From the NCBI RefSeq assembly GCF_019668465.1, contig NZ_AP024828.1:2728001-2792000 (forward strand): a stretch of 64,000 nt of DNA. The letters run 5' to 3'. The stretch is from Mycobacterium senriense (GTDB lineage: Bacteria > Actinomycetota > Actinomycetes > Mycobacteriales > Mycobacteriaceae). Under the pieces are notes generated by a model, which was given only the letters and a program-made list of their open reading frames with translations, was not told the origin of the DNA and ran no database searches. The translations under genes and the position numbers were made by a program. Shown here piece by piece: positions 8,761 through 17,860 of the stretch (positions within the stretch are counted from its first letter, which is position 1; each line of letters begins with the position of its first letter).

Positions 8761-9531
8761 GTGTACGACATGCCTACCGAAATCGACGTTCAGGCCGACG
8801 GTGCCCTGCGCATCATCACGCTCAACCGCCCGGATTCGCTCAACTCCGTCAACGACAACCTGCACGTCGGGCTCGCGCGGCTCTGGCAGCGACTCACCGA
8901 CGACCCCACCGCCCGCGCCGCGGTGATCACCGGTGCCGGCCGGGCGTTCTCGGCCGGTGGCGATTTCACGTACCTGGAGGAGCTGGCGAACGATGCTGAG
9001 CTGCGCGCCAAAACCATCCGGGACGGGCGCGAGATCGTGCTGGGCATGGCCCGCTGCCGAATTCCGGTGGTGGCGGCAGTCAACGGCCCCGCCGTCGGGC
9101 TGGGCTGCAGCCTTGTGGCGCTCAGCGACATCGTCTACATCGCCGAAAGCGCCTATCTGGCCGACCCGCACGTGCAGGTGGGGCTGGTAGCCGCCGACGG
9201 TGGACCGCTGACCTGGCCGCTGCACATCAGTCTGCTGCTGGCCAAGGAATTCGCCCTCACCGGCACCCGGATCAGCGCACAGCGGGCCGTCGAGCTCGGC
9301 TTGGCCAATCACATTGCAGAGGACCCGGTTGCGGAGGCGATCTCCAGCGCCAAAAAGATCTTGGAGCTGCCGCAGCAGGCGGTGGAGAGCACCAAGCGGG
9401 TGCTCAACATTCATCTGGAGCGGGCCGTGCTCGCCAGTCTGGACTATGCGCTGTCGGCCGAGAGCCAGTCGTTCGTGACCGAGGACTTCCGGGCCAACGT
9501 CGCGAAATTCAACGCGGCCAAGAAGAACTGA
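8761..9531 (+). CDS. Enoyl-CoA hydratase/isomerase (crotonase) family protein
   Basis: The 256-residue protein has the crotonase fold with the oxyanion-hole segments AFSAGGDF and NGPAVGLGCSLVALSD. The two glutamates that catalyse hydration in classical enoyl-CoA hydratase are not found at their usual places (GCSL and DPHVQVGLVAADGG replace GCEL and PEXXXG), while an aspartate precedes GG as in some isomerases and ring-acting crotonases. It may therefore not be a simple hydratase. The GTG start is one base beyond the preceding stop, so it is the last gene of the 5386-9531 operon and would act right after the ACAD pair. Confidence 0.87.
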   Translation: MYDMPTEIDVQADGALRIITLNRPDSLNSVNDNLHVGLARLWQRLTDDPTARAAVITGAGRAFSAGGDFTYLEELANDAELRAKTIRDGREIVLGMARCRIPVVAAVNGPAVGLGCSLVALSDIVYIAESAYLADPHVQVGLVAADGGPLTWPLHISLLLAKEFALTGTRISAQRAVELGLANHIAEDPVAEAISSAKKILELPQQAVESTKRVLNIHLERAVLASLDYALSAESQSFVTEDFRANVAKFNAAKKN

Positions 9532-9552
9532 GGTTGTAGCCGCACGGCGGCC

Positions 9553-10419
9553 TCAGGCATCATGCCGGCGCAGGAAGCCGCGCATCACCGTATCGAACTT
9601 GTCCGGCTCTTCGATGAAGGGCATGTGCGCGCTGGCTTCGAACAGCTCGAACCGTGAGCCCGGTATCCGCTGGTGCATTTCCCGCATGTGTTCGGGCACG
9701 CATTCGTCGTATCGGCCCGCGAGTACCAGTGTCGGAACCGCGATTTCGCTGAGCCGGTCGAGCACGTCCCAGTCCCGGATCGTCCCCACGATGTGAAAGT
9801 CGCTGGGGCCGAACATGGTCTCGAAGACTTCGGCGCCAATGTTCCGGAACGCATCCTCGAGCTCTTGCGGCCACGGGCGTACCCGGCAGAGGTAGGTCTC
9901 ATTCCAGGTCCGGATGGCGGCCTGATACTCGGGCGCGTGTGTGCTGCCGGCGGCCTCATGCCGATCGATGGCAGCATGGGTGGCGGGGTCCAGCTCGGAC
10001 TTCAAGCGCGCCACCATCTTCGCGAACTCCGGAATGGACGCGATGCTGTTGGAAATGGTCAGGCTCGCGGCGCCGGCGGGCGCCGCGTCGAGCACATACT
10101 GCTGGGCCAACATCCCGCCCCAGGAGTTGCCGAACAGGTGGAAGCGGTCCAGACCCAGGGCTCGCACCACGGCGTCCACCTCGGCCACCGAGCGCTCCAT
10201 CGTCCAAAGCTCGCGGTTGGGTGGGCATTTGGAGTTTCCGCAACCGAGCTGATCCCAGAAGATGACCTCGCGCTCCGTGCCCAACCGCCCCAGTGCGCGC
10301 AAGTAGTTGTGCGGCAGACCCGGCCCGCCGTGAATGACGAGCAGCGGACGACCCGCGCCGCCACCGGTCCGCTTGAACCACACGTTGCCGCCCGGGACCG
10401 CGACCATTCCCTGAGTCAT
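9553..10419 (-). CDS. Proline iminopeptidase-like alpha/beta hydrolase (S33 family)
   Basis: The 288-residue protein has the S33 features: oxyanion motif HGGPG at 30-34, nucleophile elbow GNSWGG with S99, an aspartate in AGRYDECVP and a histidine in ASAHMPF. By family it is a cytoplasmic aminopeptidase releasing N-terminal proline, or an amidase/esterase; the family annotation does not fix the substrate. It converges with the crotonase gene (21 bases between stops) and its start lies one base from the stop of the CDF transporter gene, so the two minus-strand genes are likely co-transcribed. Confidence 0.85.
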   Translation of the reverse strand: MTQGMVAVPGGNVWFKRTGGGAGRPLLVIHGGPGLPHNYLRALGRLGTEREVIFWDQLGCGNSKCPPNRELWTMERSVAEVDAVVRALGLDRFHLFGNSWGGMLAQQYVLDAAPAGAASLTISNSIASIPEFAKMVARLKSELDPATHAAIDRHEAAGSTHAPEYQAAIRTWNETYLCRVRPWPQELEDAFRNIGAEVFETMFGPSDFHIVGTIRDWDVLDRLSEIAVPTLVLAGRYDECVPEHMREMHQRIPGSRFELFEASAHMPFIEEPDKFDTVMRGFLRRHDA

Positions 10420-11708
<1,289 letters not shown>

Positions 11709-11772
11709 TGGACCTGCCGCTGCGTCGCGCTCCGCATTCCTGAAGCTTGTTGCGACTGACACTCTCGTAATG

Positions 11773-11789
11773 TGAGAATAGGATTCTCA
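11773..11789. promoter_or_regulatory. Operator TGAGAAT-N3-ATTCTCA upstream of the thiolase operon
   Basis: This perfect palindrome has 7-base arms and a 3-base spacer (AGG), 58 bases upstream of the thiolase start. It matches the GAGAAT-N3-ATTCTC consensus seen at 5300, 50032, 50886 and 58358. Confidence 0.72.
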
Positions 11790-11846
11790 TGAATGTGCGG
11801 ATGGCTCTCGCAAGCGCCGCACCTGCTGGTTGAACTGGAGAAGACC

Positions 11847-12986
11847 GTGCCTGAAGCCGTCATCGTGTCCGCCCTGCGCACCCCCATCGGGACCGCCCGA
11901 AAGGGCACACTGCGCGATACCAGCGCGTTCGATCTGGCGCAGCACGTGGTGACCGAAGCGGCCAGAGATCTCGACCCCGCGCAGGTCGACGATGTGATCC
12001 TGGGTGAGGGCCTCTACGGCGGCGGCGTGATCGCTCGCCACGCGGCCATCACCGCCGGGCTGTCCCACGTGCCCGGCTTGGCCAACAACCGGCATTGTGC
12101 GGCGGGGCAGGCGGCGGTGCAGAGCGCGGCGGCAAGCGTGCGCGCCGGGATGGACGAACTGATCATCGCCGGTGGCGTCAATGCGGCGTCGACGTCGCCG
12201 CGTTCGCGCATCGAGGTGGACGGCGAGTGGATCGACTGGTTCCCGCCGACCCACCCGGACCGGCCCGACGCGCCCAACATGGACATGTCGATCACCGTGG
12301 GCTGGAACGCCGCGGTCAAGGCCGGCGTGAGTCGCGAGGAGATGGACGCCTGGGCGCTGCGGTCACACCGCAATGCCATCGCCGCCATCGACGAGGGCCG
12401 CTTCAAGGAGGAGATCGTCGCGATCGAGACGCCGCACGGCCTGTTCTCGGTCGACGAGCACCCGCGCCGCGACACCACCATGGAGAAGCTGGCCGCACTC
12501 AAGCCGCTGCACCCCGAAATCGAGGGCTTTTCGATCACCGCCGGCAACGCGTGCGGCGCCAACGACGGTGCTGCTGCGCTCGTCATCGCCAGCGACCGGC
12601 TCGGCATGCCTGCGCTGGCCACCATCCGGTCCTGGGCATCCGTCGGCGTCGACCCGGCGATCACCGGTCTGGCGCCGGTGGAGGCGATACCGAAAGCCCT
12701 TGAGCGGGCCGGACTTTCGACCTCCGACGTCGATCTCTTCGAGATCAACGAAGCCTTCGCCGCGATGTGTGTGGCCACCGTCAAACTGCTCGAGCTCGAC
12801 CCCGACAAGGTCAACGTCAGCGGCAGTGGCTGCTCGCTGGGGCACCCCGTCGCGGCGACCGGAGCCCGGATGCTGGTCACCCTGGTGCACGAATTGCGCC
12901 GCCGCGGCGGTGGCATCGGCGTCGCGGCGATGTGCGCGGGCGGTGGAATGGGCTCGGCGACCGTGATCGAGGTCCCGGCTCCATAA
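11847..12986 (+). CDS. Thiolase family acetyl-CoA C-acyltransferase
   Basis: The 379-residue thiolase has the nucleophile in NNRHCAAGQAAV (C84), the NEAFAAM segment, the active-site histidine in LGHPVAATGAR and the second cysteine in CAGGGMGSA. By family it cleaves a 3-ketoacyl-CoA with CoA to release acetyl- or propionyl-CoA. The GTG at 11847 follows a GGAG Shine-Dalgarno sequence; an upstream in-frame ATG at 11793 would overlap the operator. The MeaB-like gene starts 8 bases after the stop, so the two form an operon under the 11773 operator. Confidence 0.92.
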   Translation: MPEAVIVSALRTPIGTARKGTLRDTSAFDLAQHVVTEAARDLDPAQVDDVILGEGLYGGGVIARHAAITAGLSHVPGLANNRHCAAGQAAVQSAAASVRAGMDELIIAGGVNAASTSPRSRIEVDGEWIDWFPPTHPDRPDAPNMDMSITVGWNAAVKAGVSREEMDAWALRSHRNAIAAIDEGRFKEEIVAIETPHGLFSVDEHPRRDTTMEKLAALKPLHPEIEGFSITAGNACGANDGAAALVIASDRLGMPALATIRSWASVGVDPAITGLAPVEAIPKALERAGLSTSDVDLFEINEAFAAMCVATVKLLELDPDKVNVSGSGCSLGHPVAATGARMLVTLVHELRRRGGGIGVAAMCAGGGMGSATVIEVPAP

Positions 12987-12993
12987 TGCGTAC

Positions 12994-13881
12994 ATGATCA
13001 TCGCCGACCTGGTTGCCCGCGCGCGCAATGGATCTCCCCGGGCGGCCGGTCGGCTGCTCAGCCTGGTCGAGGGCGACCAGCGCGACGAGGTTCTGGAGAA
13101 TATCGGTCCCGCACCGCAGAGCATGGGGCCGGTCGTCGGCATCACCGGGCCGCCGGGCGCGGGAAAATCGACGACGGTAGCCGCACTGGTCGCCGCCTAC
13201 CGCGAGCGCGGCAACCGGGTGGCAGTGCTGGCGGTGGACCCGTCGTCCCCGTTCAGTGGCGGAGCCCTGCTGGGCGACCGAATTCGAATGGCCGCGCATA
13301 TCAACGACTCCGACGTACTCATCCGTTCGGTGGCCACCCGTGGGCACCTGGGCGGCCTGGCCGCCGCGGTGCCGGCGGCCATCCGGCTGCTGGGCGCGAT
13401 CGGTTATGACGTGGTCCTGCTGGAGACGGTGGGGGTGGGGCAATCCGAGATCGAAATTGCCGCCGTCGCCGATCCGACCGTCGTCATCCTCAATCCCGGT
13501 GCGGGCGACGCGGTTCAGGCCGCCAAGGCGGGTGTGCTGGAAGTCGCCGACATCGTGGCGGTCAACAAGGCGGACCGGGACGGCGCCGAACAGACGGTTC
13601 GGGATCTTCGGGCCGAAACCAGCGCGCCCATCGTTTCGCTGATCGCTGCCCGGGGTGAGGGCATCGAAGACCTGATGACCGCCATCGAGGACCACCGCCG
13701 AACCGACAGTCGCGCCCGCCGACTGGCCCGCGCCCGAGCGCAGATCCTGTCGCTGGCGCAAACCCGGCTGCGGACCCAGCCCGATCTGGACCGGTTGGCC
13801 CAGGCGGTCGTCGATGGCGATCAGGACCCGTACACGGCCGCTGATCAGCTGCTCTCACCTGGGTCGCCCGGATCGGACTGA
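12994..13881 (+). CDS. MeaB/ArgK-type G3E GTPase, mutase chaperone
   Basis: The 295-residue protein carries the P-loop GPPGAGKST (52-60), a Walker-B-like ETVGVGQSE, and the guanine-specificity motif NKAD. MeaB proteins guard and reactivate adenosylcobalamin-dependent acyl-CoA mutases by gating cofactor loading. The split mutase at the start of the window, about 12 kb away, is the probable client, although both could also serve a chromosomal methylmalonyl-CoA mutase. It is the second gene of the thiolase operon, which suggests that the same pathway produces a branched acyl-CoA. Confidence 0.92.
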   Translation: MIIADLVARARNGSPRAAGRLLSLVEGDQRDEVLENIGPAPQSMGPVVGITGPPGAGKSTTVAALVAAYRERGNRVAVLAVDPSSPFSGGALLGDRIRMAAHINDSDVLIRSVATRGHLGGLAAAVPAAIRLLGAIGYDVVLLETVGVGQSEIEIAAVADPTVVILNPGAGDAVQAAKAGVLEVADIVAVNKADRDGAEQTVRDLRAETSAPIVSLIAARGEGIEDLMTAIEDHRRTDSRARRLARARAQILSLAQTRLRTQPDLDRLAQAVVDGDQDPYTAADQLLSPGSPGSD

Positions 13882-13889
13882 CGGCCCGC

Positions 13890-13909
13890 TGTCCCCCGAT
13901 CGGGGGACA
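13890..13909. promoter_or_regulatory. 20-base perfect palindrome TGTCCCCCGA/TCGGGGGACA
   Basis: The sequence is fully self-complementary over 20 bases. It lies 9 bases after the MeaB-like stop and 116 bases before the E1-alpha-like gene. It could be a terminator hairpin without a loop, but a perfect dyad with no spacer is more typical of a protein-binding operator. The NarL-type response regulator encoded nearby at 14917 is a candidate ligand. Confidence 0.5.
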
Positions 13910-14024
13910 CGCGCATTCATCACCTTTTCGGACCGATTGGCGGAGGTAGCGGCGCACGCAAGCGCCCTACGTTGAGCGTGTTCAATTCGGCGGCCACGTC
14001 GGCCAGCGAGTTAGGAGATCCGGC

Positions 14025-14924
14025 ATGACTCACACACCCCAGACTTCGGCGGCCCTGATCCGCGACGACCGGCTGGAGCTGTACCGCCGAATGTGGGTGC
14101 TGCGACTGCTCGACATGGCTCTGGAGGACCTGCGCGTCGACGGCCTGATCGACGACGCCCCGCGAGTGGAATTCGGGCAGGAGGCCGTGGCCATCGGGAC
14201 GGTTGCGGCGCTTAGGCCGGGCGACCTGGTCAACGCCAGCACCCCGCAGTTCCGGCACGCTCAGCAGGTCGGCCTGGCCCTCCCGCTGGGACCGGCCATC
14301 GCCGAAATGATCGGCCCCAAGCGCCGCGCCGGCGGCGGGGCCGCCGACTGGAAACGCTCACTGGCTAACGAGACGGCTCTGGGCCAATCGACCCTGTTCG
14401 CGGTGGGCGACGCCAACACTCAGCGTCTGACCGGCGAGGGCGAGGTCAGTTTGTGTGTCATCGGTGGCCGCGACACGCACTCCGTCGAGTTCAGCACCGC
14501 TGCAAAGATCGCCGTGCATTGGCGGCTACCGGTGGTGTTCATAGTGGAGAACGTCCGCGGTGGATCCAACGCCCGTCGACGCGCCTACGAAACCGACGCG
14601 ATGCCCATGTTTCCGGTCGACGGCAGGGACGTTGTGGCGGTGGCCGACTCGGTCGCCGAGGCGGTGCGCCGGGCGAGCATCGGCGACGGCCCCGCACTGG
14701 TCGAGGCGATCACCTACCAAACGAATCACCCCGCGGCCGTCGACCCGCTGGTCTTCGCCAGTCGGCAGCTGATCGCCGCCGGCGGCAACCCCAAACACCT
14801 CTGCGAGGTGGAACGCGGGGCGCGCCACCTGGTGGCCGAGGCCATGGCGTCGGCGAGAGCATTGGTGCGGGCGCGGCTGATTCCGCCGGTGCCAGATTCG
14901 AAGCCCTGGTCGGCCGCTAGCTGA
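14025..14924 (+). CDS. Thiamine-diphosphate dehydrogenase E1-alpha-like protein, probably degenerate
   Basis: The 299-residue protein aligns with the alpha subunit of pyruvate/branched-chain/acetoin dehydrogenase E1: LYRRMWVLRLLD, the EFGQEAVAIGTVAAL segment and HWRLPVVFIVEN. The ThDP/Mg motif GDGX(25-30)N is broken: GGRDTHSVEF stands where GDGAxxxGxxxE normally does, although the closing VEN is kept. No E1-beta or E2 gene is nearby. It may have lost catalysis or need an unlinked partner. AGGAG lies before the ATG. Its end overlaps by 8 bases the end of the convergent response-regulator gene. Confidence 0.78.
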   Translation: MTHTPQTSAALIRDDRLELYRRMWVLRLLDMALEDLRVDGLIDDAPRVEFGQEAVAIGTVAALRPGDLVNASTPQFRHAQQVGLALPLGPAIAEMIGPKRRAGGGAADWKRSLANETALGQSTLFAVGDANTQRLTGEGEVSLCVIGGRDTHSVEFSTAAKIAVHWRLPVVFIVENVRGGSNARRRAYETDAMPMFPVDGRDVVAVADSVAEAVRRASIGDGPALVEAITYQTNHPAAVDPLVFASRQLIAAGGNPKHLCEVERGARHLVAEAMASARALVRARLIPPVPDSKPWSAAS

Positions 14925-15570
14925 GCAGACCCTGCCGCATGGCCTCGGCGACCGCGGCGGCACGATCGCTGACGCCGAGCTTCTCGTAGAGGCGTTGCAC
15001 GTGCGTTTTCACCGTCGACGGGGCCACAAAGAGCTCACCCGCCATCGCAGGAATGCTTTGACCGCGGGCGATCCTGTTGAGCACCTCGCGTTCGCGGGCA
15101 CTCAACACCGGTGCCGACGGTTCCGCACGCTGCCGGATCTCCGCGGCAAGGCCGCCGACGAGCGTGGGCGCCACCACGTCGTGCCCCTGTGCGCAGTCGA
15201 GTACGGCCTTGACGATCTCGCTGCGCGTCGAGTCCTTCAGCACGAACCCGGCCGCGCCCTGCTGCAGCGCCTGGTACACGATCGCCGACTCGTCGTGCGC
15301 CGAGATCAGCAATACCCGGGTGGCCAATCCCTGCGTTCGCACCGCCGCCGCCACCTGGGCGCCGTCCATGCCGGGCATCCGGTAGTCGAGCAGCGCGACG
15401 TCGGGCAGGTGCGACTTGATCAATTCCAGTGCCGCGGAACCGTCTTCCGCCTCACCCACGACGTTCACCGAACTGCTCGACGAAAGCGCGCGCACCACGC
15501 CCTCGCGAAAAAGAGGGTGATCGTCTCCGACAACCACCCGCACAGTTTCGGGGGTAGCAGCGCCGACCAT
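14917..15570 (-). CDS. NarL/FixJ-family response regulator
   Basis: The product has a receiver domain with the acidic pair GDDHPLF, the phosphoacceptor aspartate in LLDYRMPGMDG (about D62 from this start), KD in LKDSTRSE, and a C-terminal LuxR-type helix-turn-helix (LSAREREVLNRIARGQS...VAPSTVKTHVQRLYEKLGV). The ATG at 15570 is used; a GTG at 15597 is possible, and neither has a clear Shine-Dalgarno sequence. It is divergent from the sensor kinase at 15627, with which it should form a two-component system. Its target is unknown; the palindrome at 13890 and its own divergent promoter are candidates. Confidence 0.92.
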   Translation of the reverse strand: MVGAATPETVRVVVGDDHPLFREGVVRALSSSSSVNVVGEAEDGSAALELIKSHLPDVALLDYRMPGMDGAQVAAAVRTQGLATRVLLISAHDESAIVYQALQQGAAGFVLKDSTRSEIVKAVLDCAQGHDVVAPTLVGGLAAEIRQRAEPSAPVLSAREREVLNRIARGQSIPAMAGELFVAPSTVKTHVQRLYEKLGVSDRAAAVAEAMRQGLLS

Positions 15571-15626
15571 GGCGACGAGTGTAGCCGTTTGCCCCACAGC
15601 GGCGTTCGCATTTTCTGGGCGGCACG

Positions 15627-16904
15627 ATGAGTCATTTTCCGGTTTGCTTCGGTGTGCCAGACGCGGATGAGTACGGTGATCGGGTGGCGGTCGCCGGTGA
15701 CGTGGAACTGGAACGGGTGCGCACGGTTCACCAGTTGCGCTCGTACCGCATCGGCTCGGTGCTGCGAATCGGTGTGGTCGGCCTCATGGTCGCGGCCATG
15801 ATCATCGGCACCAGCCGATCGGAGTGGCCGCAGGAAACCGTGCTGATCGTCGTGTACGCGCTCGTCGCGCTGAGCGCGCTGGGATTGGCTTTCGCTCCGT
15901 TCCGTCGATGGATCGGAATGGGCCGACTGGTTGCGATCGGCCGGTTCGAGCCGTTTGTCTTCACCGTCATCGACATCGTCGCGCTTACCGTCTTCCAGCT
16001 GTTGTCCACCAACGGGGTCTATCCGCTGCTGATCATGGCGATGTTGCCGGTCCTGTTGGGGCTTGACGTCTCCTCGCGCCGGGCGGCGGTGGTGCTGATC
16101 TTCTCGATGCTCGGATTCGCCATTGCCGTGCTGCAAGATCCGGTGATGTTGAGCGGAGTCAAGTTGCCGGAGGCGGGTTTTCGGTTCCTGCTCTACGCAT
16201 TCCTGTGTTGCGCGGCCTTCTTGGTGGTGCGCATCGAGGAGCGTCATACCCACTCGGTGGCCGGATTGAGCGCCCTGCGAGAGGAATTACTCGCCCAGAC
16301 GATGAACGCGTCGGACGAGGCGGCGCGCCAGATCTCGGAGTTCATCCACGACGGACCCCTGCAAGACATCCTGGCCGTGCGCCAAGAGCTCGTCGAATTG
16401 GATGCGGCGTTCGACGGCGATGAGCGTGTCGCCCGGGCGCTGGCCGGTCTGCAGATGGCGTCGGACCGGTTGCGGCAGGCCACTTTCGAGCTGCATCCGG
16501 CGGTACTCGAGCAGGTCGGGCTGGGCGCCGCGGTGCAGCAGCTCGCGGAGTTCACCGCACAGCGGTCCGGCATCGACATCACCACCGACATCGAGTATTC
16601 GACGCGCAGTGACATCGATCCCGTCATGTTCGGCGTGGTGCGCGAGTTGTTGTCCAACGTCGTGCAACATGCTGCTGCCCGCAGTGCGACGGTCATGCTC
16701 GGGATCACCGAGCAGACTTGCGTTTTGCATGTGGTCGACGACGGCGTGGGTTTCGGCCAGGAGACGGTGGCGCGCCGCCTGGGGGAGGGTCACATCGGTC
16801 TGGCGTCGCATCGCGCCCGGGTGGAGGCCGCCGGGGGAGCCCTGTTGTTTCTCGACGTTGCGGTGGGCACCCACGTTTGCGTCGAAATGCCGCTCAAGGA
16901 CTGA
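15627..16904 (+). CDS. Membrane sensor histidine kinase (HisKA_3/NarX-type)
   Basis: The 425-residue protein has about six transmembrane helices (roughly residues 45-61, 72-90, 110-127, 132-147, 153-170 and 185-202), then a coiled linker, a dimerisation/phosphoacceptor segment EFIHDGPLQD with H241, and a C-terminal HATPase domain with RELLSNVVQHA and DDGVGFG. The sensor part is an integral-membrane module without a recognised ligand domain. The ATG at 15627 is shown; a GTG at 15684 would leave all membrane helices intact. It pairs with the divergent response regulator. Confidence 0.9.
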   Translation: MSHFPVCFGVPDADEYGDRVAVAGDVELERVRTVHQLRSYRIGSVLRIGVVGLMVAAMIIGTSRSEWPQETVLIVVYALVALSALGLAFAPFRRWIGMGRLVAIGRFEPFVFTVIDIVALTVFQLLSTNGVYPLLIMAMLPVLLGLDVSSRRAAVVLIFSMLGFAIAVLQDPVMLSGVKLPEAGFRFLLYAFLCCAAFLVVRIEERHTHSVAGLSALREELLAQTMNASDEAARQISEFIHDGPLQDILAVRQELVELDAAFDGDERVARALAGLQMASDRLRQATFELHPAVLEQVGLGAAVQQLAEFTAQRSGIDITTDIEYSTRSDIDPVMFGVVRELLSNVVQHAAARSATVMLGITEQTCVLHVVDDGVGFGQETVARRLGEGHIGLASHRARVEAAGGALLFLDVAVGTHVCVEMPLKD

Positions 16905-17068
16905 CGGCTCCGCGATCGTCGACCTTTGGTGGTCACACGGGTCACGCAGGTACCAGTTTGGCTGGTATGAAGTGAGTTTGGTTTGCGCTATCACAGGCGC
17001 TATCACATATGAGACTCACCTATTGGTCGGGCACACAGCCGGCTTGACGGCTACCCAAGCCGAGCGTC
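16905..17068. other. Intergenic region with a short dyad and a tandem direct repeat
   Basis: This space lies between convergent genes. It contains the inverted repeat TACCAG-TTTGG-CTGGTA (16951-16967) and two copies of GCGCTATCACA (16985-16995 and 16997-17007) spaced by a 12-base period. No gene or U-rich terminator is visible. Confidence 0.5.
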
Positions 17069-17812
17069 TTACTCGCAATCGCTGACGAGTAGGCGGTAGC
17101 CGGCGTCGAACGCCGGTTGGTCGAGTAGTTCCGCGTGCCGCTGTTGCCATCGTCCGGAGCGCAGGTCGCCCGCGAGGCGGCCCAGTCCCTCGGCTAGGGC
17201 GCCTTCATCGGCATAGGCCAACATGGAGATACCGGCGCGGACGGTTGCGTCAAGGTATGCCTCGGGCCGGCGCCAAAAGGCGGCGCCGAATCCGTCCGTG
17301 CAGTCATGCGGTACGGGCACGGTCTGCACGTGCGCTCCTCCCAGCAACTCCACAAGTCGTTCAATCGGTACGTACAGCGCCTTATTGATCTGAGCGGCGT
17401 CGGGCAGATATTCACGCAGCAACCAGAAGTCGTCGATCACCGCTTGATCCCAGGTGAAAACCACGATTCGGCGCCGCGCGACGCGGCGCAGCTCGCCGAT
17501 CCCGGCGGGGAGATCGCTCCAGTGATGGACGGTCAGCAAGGCCATGGCGGCGTCAACGCACTTGTCGCGCAGCGGCAATGCCTCCGCCACGGCCTGGACA
17601 CACGGGGCAGCTTGCGATGAACGCTGGGCGATCATCACCATGCTCGGCTCGATTGCGGCGACGGTCTGGGCCGGTTCATAGGAGCCCGTGCCGGCCCCGA
17701 CGTTGACGACGGTGTCCATCGCGGTGAGTGCGGCGTGCACCTGGGAGGCGATCCGCGGGTCTGGTCGGCGGGTACTGCGATACGTGGCGCCGATCCGGTC
17801 GTAGGCGACCAT
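17069..17812 (-). CDS. Class I SAM-dependent methyltransferase
   Basis: The 247-residue protein has the SAM-binding motif I as VVNVGAGTGSYE, an acidic motif II (AAIEPS) and the motif near AVAEALPLRDKCVDAAMALLTVHHW, typical of the Methyltransf_11 group. The substrate is unknown. It ends convergently toward the kinase gene. Its start is close to the stop of the KstD-like flavoprotein gene at 17861, but the 48-base gap leaves co-transcription with that minus-strand gene only possible. Confidence 0.85.
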   Translation of the reverse strand: MVAYDRIGATYRSTRRPDPRIASQVHAALTAMDTVVNVGAGTGSYEPAQTVAAIEPSMVMIAQRSSQAAPCVQAVAEALPLRDKCVDAAMALLTVHHWSDLPAGIGELRRVARRRIVVFTWDQAVIDDFWLLREYLPDAAQINKALYVPIERLVELLGGAHVQTVPVPHDCTDGFGAAFWRRPEAYLDATVRAGISMLAYADEGALAEGLGRLAGDLRSGRWQQRHAELLDQPAFDAGYRLLVSDCE

Positions 17813-17860
17813 CGACTCAGGATGACGCAGTCGGGTGCGGTCGCGCCAGTACGTACCGGG

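Noticed and set aside
13890..13909. DosR-box reading of the GGGGAC palindrome
   Set aside because: The DosR site has GGGAC/GTCCC arms in the opposite order and a 4-base centre; here the arms point the other way.
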